Shown here: piece after piece, positions 1 to 10,300 of the stretch
How the letters are laid out: the number at the start of each line of letters is the position of its first letter
Position numbering within the stretch: the first letter of the stretch is position 1
Source: Candidatus Woesearchaeota archaeon
GTDB taxonomy: Archaea; Nanobdellota; Nanobdellia; SCGC-AAA011-G17; JACPIM01
Direction of reading: 5' to 3'
Assembly (NCBI GenBank): GCA_016188045.1
Contig: JACPIM010000019.1
Coordinates: 1 to 60,419, forward strand
Length of the DNA stretch: 60,419 bases
Notes under the pieces: generated by a model
What the model was told of the DNA's origin: nothing
Databases searched by the model: none
What the model saw: the letters and a program-made list of their open reading frames with translations, nothing else
Made by a program: the position numbers and the translations under genes

Positions 1-3000
1 ATGGAAATACACTAGTGATATTTATGGATTCATTTGTCAGAGCTGTTATGTTCTTGTATAATTCCACTCCTGTTGAATTTCTAAGATATAAAGTTAAGTT
101 AGCATGTGGTAACGTGCTACTACTGGAGGTTGTAGTTGTAGTTGCACTTGTTGTTATATAGGTACTAACTGTAAAATTACCTAGTAATATCGGGGAATAA
201 AAAGGGTTTATAGTGGAATTTCCAGCAAAATACCATATTTCAGGAATTAATTGAGTTATATTAGTAACATTTAAAGTGTGAGTATCAATATAAGTAGTGT
301 TTCCATTTAATTCTGTTGTTTGCTGTGAGGAATTTATAGGTGTTGTATAATCATAGTTTAATCTTCCTTTAATATATAAAGATTTAATTTCTTCTGAACT
401 TAAAGAACGATTCCAAATAGCAACTTCGTCTATTGTGCCGTTGAAAAATCTTTGTCCAATTCTTCCACCAATCAGCAAATTAGAAACTCCATTTGATGGG
501 TCATCTAAGGTAGAGTTTTTAACGCTTCCTTTTACAACACCGTTAAAATATAGTGTGGCATTTTGATTTATCCTATCAACTGTAAAAGCAATATGAGTCC
601 AGGTATTTGTCGAAATTGTTGTGGAAGGGTTTATAGAGTATATAGCTGTTCCTGCGCTTGTATTCATAATACTCGCAGAGATTCTAGTGGCAGGTGAAAA
701 TCTAATCCAATATTCCCAGCCTGGTGAACCATCCGAACCCTTAATCAGAATAGTATCTAAATCAGTTGAGCTTATTGGATATATCCATGCACTAATTGTT
801 GTTGCATTGTTTCCTATAACAAGAGGACTTAAACTATCAGAATCAGTTATTTTAACATAATCCCCATTGCCATCAAACTTAAAACTGCCTCCAAACTTAG
901 TTAATCCTAAAGTAGCATCACTAGAATTAGTAGGCTGTGCATTTCCTTTAGCAGTCCCATTATTCCCCCCAGTAGCAAAGTCATAAACATAAGTATCATT
1001 CTCACCATAAGAACTTAAATTATCAAAATGCCAATAACCAACTAAGCCAGTATCTGTATTATTATATCCATAAGTAATATTCCATTGTCCTAATCTTGAT
1101 TGTAAATAACTTCCTGAAAGATTCTGACCAAAATAAGTTATGTTTGCCCTATCATGTGTTTGGTCAGCAGTCATGTTTATTAATAAAAACTCTTGTTTTC
1201 CTTGAGTAACAAACCTGGCTGATTGATTTCTATATAAATCTGTTATTTCCTGTGCTGTTAATGTCCTGTTCCATATCATTACTTCATCTATGGTGCCATT
1301 TAAAGAAGAATCTGCTGTGGAATCAGCACCTATAAATAAATTATTCCCTGCTCCCGCATGAGTAATATTTCCACCAATATTTCCACCAGAATCTCCGAAA
1401 CTACCATCTATATATAATGATGCTTTAGAACCAAAATCTGTTCCGTTGTATATGCCAGTTATCATGTGCCAATCAGTATCAACAAGAGTATCATCATAAT
1501 TAATTAAGGCAGTTGATTGTACTGTACCATTATCAATTACAAAAGTATATCTTTCAGCGTTATTCCTTTGTAATGATATTGGGTCTCTTCCAGCACCAAT
1601 CTGTTCAAGAAGAGTCTGTGTTGTTGAAGTATTATCAACATTACTTCTAAACCACATGTTTACAGTAATTTGTTTTTGTCCTGCAACAATATCTGGCAGT
1701 TGAATATAACTTTTAATGCTTTGATTAATAATATAACCTCCGCCAAAATAACCAGAATAATTCCATCTTATTCCATCTGGAGAGCCAGTTACTGTACCAT
1801 CATTATTCTTTGAAGTATAATCATATACTGTTGTTAAAGAAGTATTAGTGTCAAATGGTATATATAATATTAAAGAAGAATCATTTAGGGTTAAATGATT
1901 AAAATTAGCTTCTCTTGTTATGTTTGTATCTATTGCTTGTGCCGAAGTTGTTGTATCTACTGAAATTGTTGGGTCTATGTCTATTAATCCTTTAATTGAA
2001 TCATAATTTGCGTAGAAAGTTACATTTAAAAGATATTCTGGGGTTGATAAGGGAGAATCCCTTATATATAGATTAAATACACATTTAGGGTCAAAAGAAT
2101 CTATAATGTCTTCTGATTCGTTTAAAGTTAATTCTACTGCACAAATATCACCAAAATCTATCTTATGCTGTTGAGTGAATATTCCACCTGATGGATTTGT
2201 TTCTGTTTTTTCTAAGTAATAAGTAAAACTATCTTTTTTTAGTATTGGAACTGTAGAGTTTATTTGATAATGGAAATAAGTTGTTTCATTTGTTGCGTTG
2301 AAATCTGCTCCGAATTTATTATTACTTTTTATCCATGTTTTATTTTCAATATTATCCCATTTATTTGAAGTATTTGCAAATAATTGAATATTCAAATCAA
2401 ACCAACTATCTTGATAATTAATTAATTTAGTTTCTTGGTATTCCATTACTAAAGTTGAATTTCCTAATTGTATATAATCATCAATGTTTACTGATTGTGC
2501 GTTAGTTAATGATATATAGTAACCATCTTTCATAACACCATTATCATTGCATTTTGCAGCTTCATACTTTAGAGTTATCTCTTTGTTTTTATCATCTAAA
2601 ACTGAAGTCCCGTTTCTGTTGTATAGTTGTTTGTCTGATAAATCAACCTTTGCCCCATTTACCCCCTCTTTTAAAACAAAGCAAATATCAGTGTTCTTGT
2701 CCTTTATATCAACAAATATTACTTTAAAATTATCTTCATTGCCTGCTTGTTTTGTTATTACCCAAGAACTTTCTGAGCTTTTTATTGATAAATTGCTTGT
2801 ATCTGTTGTTTTTGTGCTCTCTACTTTAGTATCATTTATTGTGCTTGAAATATCTTGTGTAATCATTTCCTTATTGATTGTTGTTGAACTTGTCGAGGTT
2901 GATGTTGTAGTAATAAGGATTTCATCCTTATCAACCTGCGTCTTATTCGGATTAGGTATTCCAAATTCATTTTCAGCAGTAGTGCTAGTAGTAGACGTAC

Positions 3001-3283
3001 TGGTTACTGTGTTTTCTACTGGTGATGGCAATCCAAAATTATAAACTTCCTCAACTACTTTTCCAGTTATTAAATTAAATTCTGCTTTTATTTTTTCAGA
3101 ATCTTTGTTAATTGGAAAACTTAGTTCATCGCTGATCAAAGAGAAAGTGAAAGAGGAAGTTTGAGTTTCACTAAATCCTGTTATGTTTATTATCAAGCTA
3201 AGCAGTATTATAGCTACAGCTAATGAAAAATATATTCTCTCTTGTTTTTTATTAAATCTCTTTTGTTTAGCGATATGTTTCAT
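1..3283 (-). CDS. Large LamG-domain surface protein, C-terminus cut by the window edge
   Basis: The minus frame is open from an ATG at 3283 to the left edge (1094 codons, no stop), so the C-terminus is outside the window. The start is preceded by GAGGTAATAG and lies inside the end of the upstream gene (17-base overlap), which suggests translational coupling. Seen in order: a basic N-terminus, one hydrophobic anchor (about residues 18-38), T/S-rich linkers (about 90-150), a middle region with many N-x-S/T sites, then two LamG/concanavalin-like domains at about 470-690 and 745-975. Each LamG domain starts with a L-x-x-Y/W-x-F-D pattern and ends with the typical I-D-E-V-x-I-W-N-R-T/S-L signature. 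Another T/S-rich stretch follows at the edge. The protein is probably exported, membrane-anchored and glycosylated. The ligand is unknown. Confidence 0.85.
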   Translation of the reverse strand, partial: MKHIAKQKRFNKKQERIYFSLAVAIILLSLIINITGFSETQTSSFTFSLISDELSFPINKDSEKIKAEFNLITGKVVEEVYNFGLPSPVENTVTSTSTTSTTAENEFGIPNPNKTQVDKDEILITTTSTSTSSTTINKEMITQDISSTINDTKVESTKTTDTSNLSIKSSESSWVITKQAGNEDNFKVIFVDIKDKNTDICFVLKEGVNGAKVDLSDKQLYNRNGTSVLDDKNKEITLKYEAAKCNDNGVMKDGYYISLTNAQSVNIDDYIQLGNSTLVMEYQETKLINYQDSWFDLNIQLFANTSNKWDNIENKTWIKSNNKFGADFNATNETTYFHYQINSTVPILKKDSFTYYLEKTETNPSGGIFTQQHKIDFGDICAVELTLNESEDIIDSFDPKCVFNLYIRDSPLSTPEYLLNVTFYANYDSIKGLIDIDPTISVDTTTSAQAIDTNITREANFNHLTLNDSSLILYIPFDTNTSLTTVYDYTSKNNDGTVTGSPDGIRWNYSGYFGGGYIINQSIKSYIQLPDIVAGQKQITVNMWFRSNVDNTSTTQTLLEQIGAGRDPISLQRNNAERYTFVIDNGTVQSTALINYDDTLVDTDWHMITGIYNGTDFGSKASLYIDGSFGDSGGNIGGNITHAGAGNNLFIGADSTADSSLNGTIDEVMIWNRTLTAQEITDLYRNQSARFVTQGKQEFLLINMTADQTHDRANITYFGQNLSGSYLQSRLGQWNITYGYNNTDTGLVGYWHFDNLSSYGENDTYVYDFATGGNNGTAKGNAQPTNSSDATLGLTKFGGSFKFDGNGDYVKITDSDSLSPLVIGNNATTISAWIYPISSTDLDTILIKGSDGSPGWEYWIRFSPATRISASIMNTSAGTAIYSINPSTTISTNTWTHIAFTVDRINQNATLYFNGVVKGSVKNSTLDDPSNGVSNLLIGGRIGQRFFNGTIDEVAIWNRSLSSEEIKSLYIKGRLNYDYTTPINSSQQTTELNGNTTYIDTHTLNVTNITQLIPEIWYFAGNSTINPFYSPILLGNFTVSTYITTSATTTTTSSSSTLPHANLTLYLRNSTGVELYKNITALTNESINITSVFP

Positions 3284-4202
3284 CTATTACCTCTTTTTCC
3301 TTTTTTGATTTGTGTGATAATTTTCTTATGATAAAATTTAATATTAAAATTAGAAGAGATAAGATAATTGAAATTGGTATAATGCCATAAAGTATTATTT
3401 CCTTATTTTCTGTGATAAATGAATATAACCCTATTTTTTGAATTGCTTTTGGTTTTAACCTGACAACTTTAACAGTTTCTTCGCTTTCAGATCCTATTGC
3501 AAACTCATTAATAGCTGTTGTTTTGCTACTATAATGGTAATATGTAGTATCTTCCTGATTTAACTTTGTAAATGTTGGACTCCATTTATTATTTGAAGAT
3601 TCATATAAAACAATCTTGTCTTTTGGTATATTATTAGAAATAAGCCATGATTTTTTCACTTTAAATTCTATTTCTATTTCCTTAATTTTATCCAAACTAG
3701 GCGGATTCTTAATTTTTACATATTTATATGTGGTAAATGTTGCTACATTTATTGGATTTTCGCTAGTTTCTGATTCTTCTAATACTAGTTCAGGGACATA
3801 TATTTGTTTGTCTAATGTTGAAAATACTATGTTGTGGATTATGGCTTCTTCATCGCTTATTTTTGTAGTAAATCCTGTGTAGTTGTTAAAGAATAAGATT
3901 CCAAGACCCATAATTAATAATATTGATAATACTACTAATCTATTATTTGTAGTCTGTCTTGGTAGTTTGTTTTCAAGATCTTCTATGTAAGAATCATAGT
4001 AGTTTAACCAATGACTTTCTGATTTATTACCAAATCTTTGTTTAAGTAAGCTTTGATATTCCCAGTATGAGATTACTCCTTTTTCATAATCGGTTTTTAA
4101 TTTAGATGAAATGAATTTTACTTTTTTCTTTAATTCTTTAGCTTTAGAGATATTTCTATTTATCTTTTCTATTTCACTAATCCTCTCTTTAGCTAGATTC
4201 AT
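3267..4202 (-). CDS. Two-TM protein with a PGF-pre-PGF-like extracellular domain
   Basis: 311 residues. Residues 1-85 are charged and probably coiled coil (cytoplasmic). A first TM lies at about 89-108, then an outside domain, a second TM at 269-292 and a basic tail. The outside domain has features of the PGF-pre-PGF repeat of archaeal surface proteins: V-K-K-S-W-L-I near 183, D-K-I-V-L-Y near 195, N-K-W-S-P near 205, and I-N-E-F-A-I-G near 231. It sits between a small upstream gene (4-base ATGA overlap) and the large LamG gene (17-base overlap), forming a three-gene leftward operon. A link to archaeosortase-processed surface proteins is inferred from what is known of PGF-pre-PGF domains. Confidence 0.7.
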   Translation of the reverse strand: MNLAKERISEIEKINRNISKAKELKKKVKFISSKLKTDYEKGVISYWEYQSLLKQRFGNKSESHWLNYYDSYIEDLENKLPRQTTNNRLVVLSILLIMGLGILFFNNYTGFTTKISDEEAIIHNIVFSTLDKQIYVPELVLEESETSENPINVATFTTYKYVKIKNPPSLDKIKEIEIEFKVKKSWLISNNIPKDKIVLYESSNNKWSPTFTKLNQEDTTYYHYSSKTTAINEFAIGSESEETVKVVRLKPKAIQKIGLYSFITENKEIILYGIIPISIILSLLILILNFIIRKLSHKSKKEKEVIDETYR

Positions 4203-4462
4203 TTTTTGTGATATCTCCCCTTGAATTTTACAATAGAACCCTCTCTGACTAAATCTATGAGATAATTCCTAATTAATTGCTCAAGATATCTTCTTCTAGA
4301 ACTGTATTTTGAAGACCATTCTTCTAATTTTAATGATTCATCTGCCAATTCTTGGATAGTATATGCAAAATCTGGATGATTAACTAAAAAATCCCTTAGA
4401 AAATCTTTGAATTTAGCAAAACCTTTTCCCGCTTTGTAAAGTTCTTTGACAGATATTGGCAT
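4199..4462 (-). CDS. Small winged-helix-like protein heading the surface operon
   Basis: 87 residues, basic at the C-terminus. The central part (about 30-80) predicts three helices followed by a short strand pair ending I-V-K-F-K-G-R-Y, a winged-helix-like pattern. No family is recognised with certainty. It is the first gene of the leftward operon and its stop overlaps the next start by ATGA. A regulatory role for the surface genes is only an inference from position. The upstream 130 bases are very A+T-rich and shared with the divergent toxin-antitoxin operon. Confidence 0.55.
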   Translation of the reverse strand: MPISVKELYKAGKGFAKFKDFLRDFLVNHPDFAYTIQELADESLKLEEWSSKYSSRRRYLEQLIRNYLIDLVREGSIVKFKGRYHKK

Positions 4463-4578
4463 TTATACATTTAATACACTTATTTAATATTTATAAATCT
4501 TATTATATTAAATAAATTATTAATATTTTTTAAATTATATAAATTAAATACATTTAATTGAATAGAAATATTTATATA

Positions 4579-4596
4579 GTATTACTATGGTAATAC
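4579..4596. promoter_or_regulatory. Palindromic operator of the RHH/PIN operon
   Basis: A perfect inverted repeat, GTATTAC and GTAATAC with a 4-base spacer, sits between a TATA-like TTTATATAG (4571-4579) and the antitoxin ATG at 4601. This is where a ribbon-helix-helix antitoxin would be expected to bind for autorepression. Confidence 0.65.
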
Positions 4597-4600
4597 TTTT

Positions 4601-4789
4601 ATGAAAACTATACCTGCAAAAATAACCCCGAGATTGGAATTAGAAATGAATGAGATAATTAAGGAAGGATGGTATGCAAACAAATCTGAATTTATACGAC
4701 AGGCTATCAGAGAAATGATAAAAAAAATCAAAATAGATAAATTAGAAAAGGCCATTAAAGAAGATGTAGAATGGGGTCTAATGCAATAA
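4601..4789 (+). CDS. Ribbon-helix-helix antitoxin (CopG-like)
   Basis: 62 residues. The N-terminus (K-T-I-P-A-K-I-T-P-R-L) gives the DNA-binding strand, followed by two helices with the typical K-S-E-F-I-R-Q-A-I-R-E motif around residues 28-38. The C-terminal tail is acidic and likely contacts the toxin. It overlaps the PIN toxin gene by 19 bases and has a palindrome just upstream of its start, so antitoxin-first order and autoregulation both fit a type II toxin-antitoxin module. Confidence 0.8.
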   Translation: MKTIPAKITPRLELEMNEIIKEGWYANKSEFIRQAIREMIKKIKIDKLEKAIKEDVEWGLMQ

Positions 4790-5256
4790 AAGAAACGGTA
4801 TTTGATGCTGGACCATTAATTCATTTATTTGAAATTGATGGATTTAATTTATTAAACTTATTTGGGAGTATATACATTACAGAAGAAGTAAATCAAGAAA
4901 CTTCTTGGATAAAAAAACCTAATAATATTGTTAAAAAAATAAACCTAAATAAAAAGTCTAAAGATTTTTCTAAAGCACTCATACTTGATTATGATGTTGA
5001 TTTGGGAGAAGCCACTGCAATCGCTTTGGCGAAACAAGCGAACATTTCTTTGTTTTTTACTGATGATCTTCTTGCAAGGGAGATTTCAAAACAATTTGGA
5101 TTAGAACCACATGGAACTATTGCAATAATAACTAGATGCTATAAGGTTAACATGATATCAAAAGATAAGACTATTGATTATTTAAAAAAATTAAAAGAAA
5201 AGTCCAGCTTATTTATCACTTCAGATATCATAAATGATATTATCAGAAACCTTTAA
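4771..5256 (+). CDS. PIN-domain ribonuclease toxin
   Basis: 161 residues, PIN fold of the long type (predicted nucleic-acid-binding protein with extra C-terminal helices). Acidic residues in the expected places: D12 in V-F-D-A-G-P-L-I, E38/E39 in I-T-E-E-V, E80 in L-G-E-A-T-A-I-A-L-A, and D98/D99 in F-T-D-D-L-L-A-R. In this family these residues bind Mg2+ for RNA cleavage. It is translationally coupled to the RHH antitoxin. The RNA target cannot be told from sequence. Confidence 0.8.
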   Translation: MGSNAIKETVFDAGPLIHLFEIDGFNLLNLFGSIYITEEVNQETSWIKKPNNIVKKINLNKKSKDFSKALILDYDVDLGEATAIALAKQANISLFFTDDLLAREISKQFGLEPHGTIAIITRCYKVNMISKDKTIDYLKKLKEKSSLFITSDIINDIIRNL

Positions 5257-5278
5257 ATTGTAACTAATTATTATTTAT

Positions 5279-6769
5279 ATGATGAACAACAATTTAGTAT
5301 TGATTAAGAATTATCAAAAAGAAATAACCATTCTTGGTCAAAACTTAGCTCTCCTTGAATGGGATCAGCTAACATATATGCCCCCTATGGGTGTTAATTC
5401 AAGATCAGAACAAATTTCCTTGTTATCTAACCTAATTCATAAAAAAATGATTTCTAATGAGTTATTTACTTCTTTAACTGCTTTAAAAAAACAAAAACTT
5501 TCTAATAAAGATGGTTTAATGGTGAAAAAATTATATAAGGAAGTTTCAAAATCGAGAAAATTACCTGAAAAATATATAAAAGAACTATCAAAAACTACTT
5601 CTTTAGCATATACTGCTTGGGAATTAGCTAGAAAAGAAAAGAGATTTAAGAAATTTCAACCTTATTTGGAAAAAATTATTAAACTAAAAAAACAAGAATG
5701 TAATTACATTAATGAACCTGGACATGAATATAATAGTTTATTGGATCAATATGAAGAAGGAATGACTGTAGAAAAATTAAAATCTGTTTTTTCTAAATTA
5801 AAAAAAGATTTGATTAATTTACTAAACAAAATAAAAGATAGCAGTAATTATAAAAAACAAAAGAATAGCATGTTAAAACAGCATTTTTCAATAGAAAAAC
5901 AGCGAAATATATGCGAAGATGTCATTAAAAGAATGGGATTATTGAATGGTTTTTCTAGATTAGACCTGACAACGCATCCCTTTTCACAGAAAATAGGGAT
6001 TGATGATGTGAGAATGGCAACAAATTTTAGAGAAAGTCCTTTATTTTCTTTTGAATCTACAATGCATGAGGCAGGACATGCGCTATATGAGTTTAATTTG
6101 CCGAAAGAAGATGCTTATAACATTTTAGGAAACGCTCCTTCTTTAGGTATACACGAATCGCAATCAATATTTTGGGAGAATATGATTGGTAAACAGAAAT
6201 ATTTTTGGCAGTTTTATTTTCCACTTTTTAAAAAAGAATTTAATTTGAAAGGAGATTTTAATCAATGGTTTAAAGAAGTAAATTATGTAAAACCTGGTTT
6301 AGTTCGAATAGAATCTGACGAACTTACTTATTGTTTACACATAATCTTGAGATTTGAATTAGAGCTTGGTTTAATTGAAGGCTCAATAAAAGTTTTAGAT
6401 TTGCCCAATTTATGGAATAAAAAAATGAGGGAATTTTTAGGTGTAACTCCAAATAATGATGTGAATGGGGTTTTACAAGATGTTCATTGGTCTGGTGGAA
6501 GCTTTGGCTATTTTCCTACTTATGCAATCGGGACAATTTATTCTTCTCAATTGTATAAACAACTATTAAAAGAAAGGCCCTTTGTTGAAGAAAAGATCAG
6601 AAAAGGTAACTTTAGGGAAATTATATTATGGTTAGATAAAAATATCTATAAACCTGGAAATAAGTTAACAGCAGAAGAAATTATAAAAAAAACTTGTGGA
6701 GATGGCCTAGACCCTAAAGTTTTTATTGATTATTTAACTAAAAAATATTCAGAAATATATGAAATATAA
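5279..6769 (+). CDS. Carboxypeptidase Taq, M32 metallopeptidase
   Basis: 496 residues, the usual length of M32 enzymes. The zinc site is complete: H-E-A-G-H at 263-267 and the downstream H-E-S-Q-S glutamate at about 293. The N-terminus (L-L-E-W-D-Q-L-T-Y-M-P) and C-terminus (W-S-G-G-S-F-G-Y-F-P-T-Y) match conserved blocks of the family. There is no signal peptide, so it is a cytoplasmic peptidase releasing C-terminal residues. ATG codons at 5279 and 5282 are both possible starts. It follows the PIN gene by 22 bases but is probably functionally unrelated to it. Confidence 0.93.
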   Translation: MMNNNLVLIKNYQKEITILGQNLALLEWDQLTYMPPMGVNSRSEQISLLSNLIHKKMISNELFTSLTALKKQKLSNKDGLMVKKLYKEVSKSRKLPEKYIKELSKTTSLAYTAWELARKEKRFKKFQPYLEKIIKLKKQECNYINEPGHEYNSLLDQYEEGMTVEKLKSVFSKLKKDLINLLNKIKDSSNYKKQKNSMLKQHFSIEKQRNICEDVIKRMGLLNGFSRLDLTTHPFSQKIGIDDVRMATNFRESPLFSFESTMHEAGHALYEFNLPKEDAYNILGNAPSLGIHESQSIFWENMIGKQKYFWQFYFPLFKKEFNLKGDFNQWFKEVNYVKPGLVRIESDELTYCLHIILRFELELGLIEGSIKVLDLPNLWNKKMREFLGVTPNNDVNGVLQDVHWSGGSFGYFPTYAIGTIYSSQLYKQLLKERPFVEEKIRKGNFREIILWLDKNIYKPGNKLTAEEIIKKTCGDGLDPKVFIDYLTKKYSEIYEI

Positions 6770-6816
6770 ATCTTCTATTCTATATTTTCTTATATATACA
6801 CTTCACAATAAAAACC

Positions 6817-6886
6817 TTTATATATAACCCCTGTTCTTATATACAAAATGTTGTATTTCAACAATAAAATACCACAATAGGTTGTG
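6817..6886 (+). promoter_or_regulatory. nrdR-nrdJ promoter with two inverted repeats (possible NrdR boxes)
   Basis: A TATA-like element TTTATATATAA (6817-6827) is followed by two inverted repeats: TGTTG/CAACA at 6849-6863 and CACAA/TTGTG at 6873-6886. Both lie in the 5' leader of nrdR. The second resembles half of a bacterial NrdR box. The centres are about 24 bp apart, which is not the most common 31-32 bp spacing. Autoregulation by NrdR is inferred. Confidence 0.5.
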
Positions 6887-6920
6887 TTTATTTAGAAGTT
6901 GTAACAATCCGTAACCACAA

Positions 6921-7376
6921 ATGAAATGCCCTTATTGCTATCATGAAGAAACCAAAGTAATAGACAAGAGAGAGACAGAAGAAGCTTTAGCGACAAGAAG
7001 AAGAAGAGAGTGTTTGAATTGTCAAAAACGTTTCACTACTTATGAAAGAATAGAAACGGATTTGATAGTAATAAAAAAGGACGGGAGAAGAGAGAAATTT
7101 AATAGGGAAAAAATAAAATCAGGTATTTTAAAGGCAATTGAAAAAAGACCAATTTCTATTGGGCAAGTAGATCAGATTATAGATAACATAGAGGCGACGT
7201 TAAAAACAAAAAATTCCTCAGAAATATCTTCAACATTAATAGGGGAGTTGGTAATGAAGAAATTGAAGGTGCTGGACAAAGTTGCGTATATAAGATTTGC
7301 TTCGGTTTATAGAGAATTTGAAGATCCTTCTTCATTTTTAGAAGAAATAAAAATTTTAACGAAAAAAAAGAGGTGA
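6921..7376 (+). CDS. nrdR: Transcriptional regulator NrdR
   Basis: 151 residues, full length. It has an N-terminal zinc ribbon (C-P-Y-C at 3-6 and C-L-N-C at about 31-34, followed by R-F-T-T-Y-E-R) and an ATP-cone domain (about 49-139, starting V-I-K-K-D-G-R-R-E-K-F). NrdR senses ATP/dATP and represses ribonucleotide reductase genes. The next gene is a ribonucleotide reductase, and its Shine-Dalgarno sequence overlaps the nrdR stop codon, so the two are one operon. NrdR is mainly a bacterial family, so its presence here suggests old transfer or patchy archaeal retention. Confidence 0.95.
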   Translation: MKCPYCYHEETKVIDKRETEEALATRRRRECLNCQKRFTTYERIETDLIVIKKDGRREKFNREKIKSGILKAIEKRPISIGQVDQIIDNIEATLKTKNSSEISSTLIGELVMKKLKVLDKVAYIRFASVYREFEDPSSFLEEIKILTKKKR

Positions 7377-7381
7377 TTTAG

Positions 7382-10300
7382 TTGACTAAATTATTAACGA
7401 AACAGGGGCTAAGAATAAATAGGATTTTCTCAAAGGAAGGTGTAGATCCTTTAACAGATGGGATTGAATATGAAATTAGGTCTTCAAAAATAACAGAGCC
7501 AGATGGGACTGTTGTTTTTGAAATGGATAATATAGAAGCTCCAAAATCATGGTCACAATTAGCAGTTGATATTGCTGCATCAAAATATTTCAAAAGAGCT
7601 CTGGTTCCAAATACAGGTAGAGAAATTAGTGTTAAACAGATGGTAACTCGTGTTTCCCATACAATAAAACAATTTGGAGAGGAAAATGATTATTTCTTAT
7701 CAATGGAAGATGCTCAAGCATTTGAAGATGAACTAACGCATTTATTAATAACACAAAAAGGAGCTTTTAATTCTCCTGTTTGGTTCAACTGTGGTCTATT
7801 TCATAAATATGGTATTAAAGGCACAACTTCTGATTCATATTTTTATAATTTAGAAACAAAACAAGTAGAAGAATGTAAAGATTCTTATTCTCATCCGCAG
7901 GTCTCGGCGTGTTTTATACAAAAAATAGAGGATTCACTAAACTCTATTTATGAATTAATAACAAATGAATCAAAGCTTTTTCGTCATGGAAGTGGTACGG
8001 GGACAAATTTCTCAGCATTAAGGGCTGCTGGAGAACCATTATCTGGTGGCGGAAAATCATCTGGATTGATGTCCTACTTAAAAATTTTAGACAGAAGTGC
8101 TGCCGCAGTTAAGTCTGGTGGCATAACTAGAAGAGCTGCAAAGATGGTAATTTTAGATATGGATCATCCAGAAATTGAAGAATTCATATGGTGGAAAGTA
8201 AAAGAAGAAGAAAAAGTTAAGGCATTAATGGCTGCAGGATATCCATCTGATTTTAATGGTGAAGCTTATCAAACAGTTTCAGGCCAAAACTCAAATAATT
8301 CTGTAATGATACCAGATTCTTTTATGGAATCGGTGTTAGAAGACAAGGAATGGAGCACTATAGAAAGAGTTACTGGTAAAATAAGAAAAACCTACAAGAC
8401 TCGTGAACTAATGAAAACAATCTCAGAAGCAGCGTGGCGCTGTGCAGATCCTGGAGTTATGTTTTATGATATGATGAACAAATGGCATACTTGTTCAAAT
8501 ACAGAACATATTCATGCAACTAATCCTTGTTCAGAATATATTTTTATTGATAATACTTCTTGTAACCTCGCAAGTATAAACTTAATGAAATTCATAGATG
8601 AAGAAGGTAATTTTGATATTGATGGATTTAAACATGCTTGTAGAATATTTTTCATAGCCCAGGAAATTTTTGTTGACCTTGCATCGTATCCAACAAAAAG
8701 CATCACACAAAGGACTCATGACTTTAGAACTATTGGATTAGGTTATGCTAACTTAGGTACTCTATTGATGACAGAGGGAATTCCTTATGATTCTGATAAA
8801 GGAAGAGCAATAGCCGCGGCTATAACTGCTATAATGACTGGTCATGCTTATAGAACCTCTGCAGAAATTGCGTCAATAAAAGAACCATTTGCTAGATTTG
8901 AAGAAAATAGAGAACCAATGTTAAAAGTAATGAATTTACATAGAGATGCAGCTTACAAAATAGATGTAAGACATTGTCCAGAGTATCTATTAGAAGCAGC
9001 TAGAGAAGAATGGGATAAAGTAATAGAAGAAGGAGAGAAATGTGGCTTTAGAAATGCTCAAGCTACTGTATTAGCTCCTACTGGTTGTTTAACTGGCAAT
9101 TCATTAATATCTACTGACAAAGGACTTATTAGATTAAAGAGCCTTGGGAATATAAACGGGAACCAATGGCAAGATGTATCTTTCAAAGTTATGACAGATG
9201 AAGGACCAAAAGAAGCAACTAAATTTTATATTAATGGTGAAGCTAAAACTATGAAGATTAGAACTTCATCAGGATATGAAATACAAGGAACAGAAAAACA
9301 TAAATTAAAAGTTTTAGATCAGGAAACTAAAGAATTTATATGGAAAAAGTTCTCTGATATAAAAGAAGGGGACGTAATACCCTTAGCCATGAATACAATA
9401 TTTGGAAAGCAACAAGAAGTTTTATTACCTTTAAAACCAGAACTGCATTGGAATTCTGATTACGAATTAAAAACACCAAATATAATGACAGAATCTCTTG
9501 CCGAACTTGTTGGTTATTTTATGGGTGACGGTAGTTTACATAGTAAAGGATTAAGATTCTGTGTTTCAAATGAAGATAATGATGTAATAGAACATTTAAG
9601 AATATCAATAAAAGAACTATTTAATTTAAACATAAATGTTACTCAATGTCAAGGCTATAAAGAAGTATCTGTTAATTCAGTTCCATTAACAATATGGTGG
9701 GATGCTTGTGGTTTTTCAAAACTAAAACCGACAAAAGACCATTCTGGTAAGGGTTATACTCCATATGTACCAGATGCAATACTTCACACTAACAATAAAG
9801 TTATATATTCTGTATTTTTAAGTGGTTTATTTGAAGCTGACGGTACAGTAACAATAGGAAATCCATCTTTTACAACAGCTAACAAAGAATTCTCCCAAGA
9901 AATAAAAACCTTGCTTTTAACTTTAGGATATCCAACAACCACAAAGACAGATATTTCAGGATGGGGTAATTCAGAAATTTACGTTTTAAGATTAAAAAAT
10001 GTATCTTATAATGCAAAATTTATTAAAGAAATAGGATTCCTTGGTGATAGAAAAACTAATCGTGTTTTTTTAGCAAGAAGTTCACAACCGGGAAATAGGG
10101 ACTACATTCATATTTCGCAGGAATTAGTAGATGAAATCGTTCCAGTAGGAAGTCCGCATAGACATAGCGTATTACTTTCTATACAGAGGAAGGGAGCAAT
10201 TCCAAGAGAAAGAGCTATATTAATATATCAAGATACACATAATAAAAAATTACTTAAGGTATTACACTTTTTTTATGATACAATTGAAAGTAATGTGGAT

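Noticed and set aside
2547..3044. Plus-strand frames at 621-860 and 2547-3044
   Set aside because: They lie opposite the LamG gene, are hydrophobic by base composition and have no ribosome-binding site.
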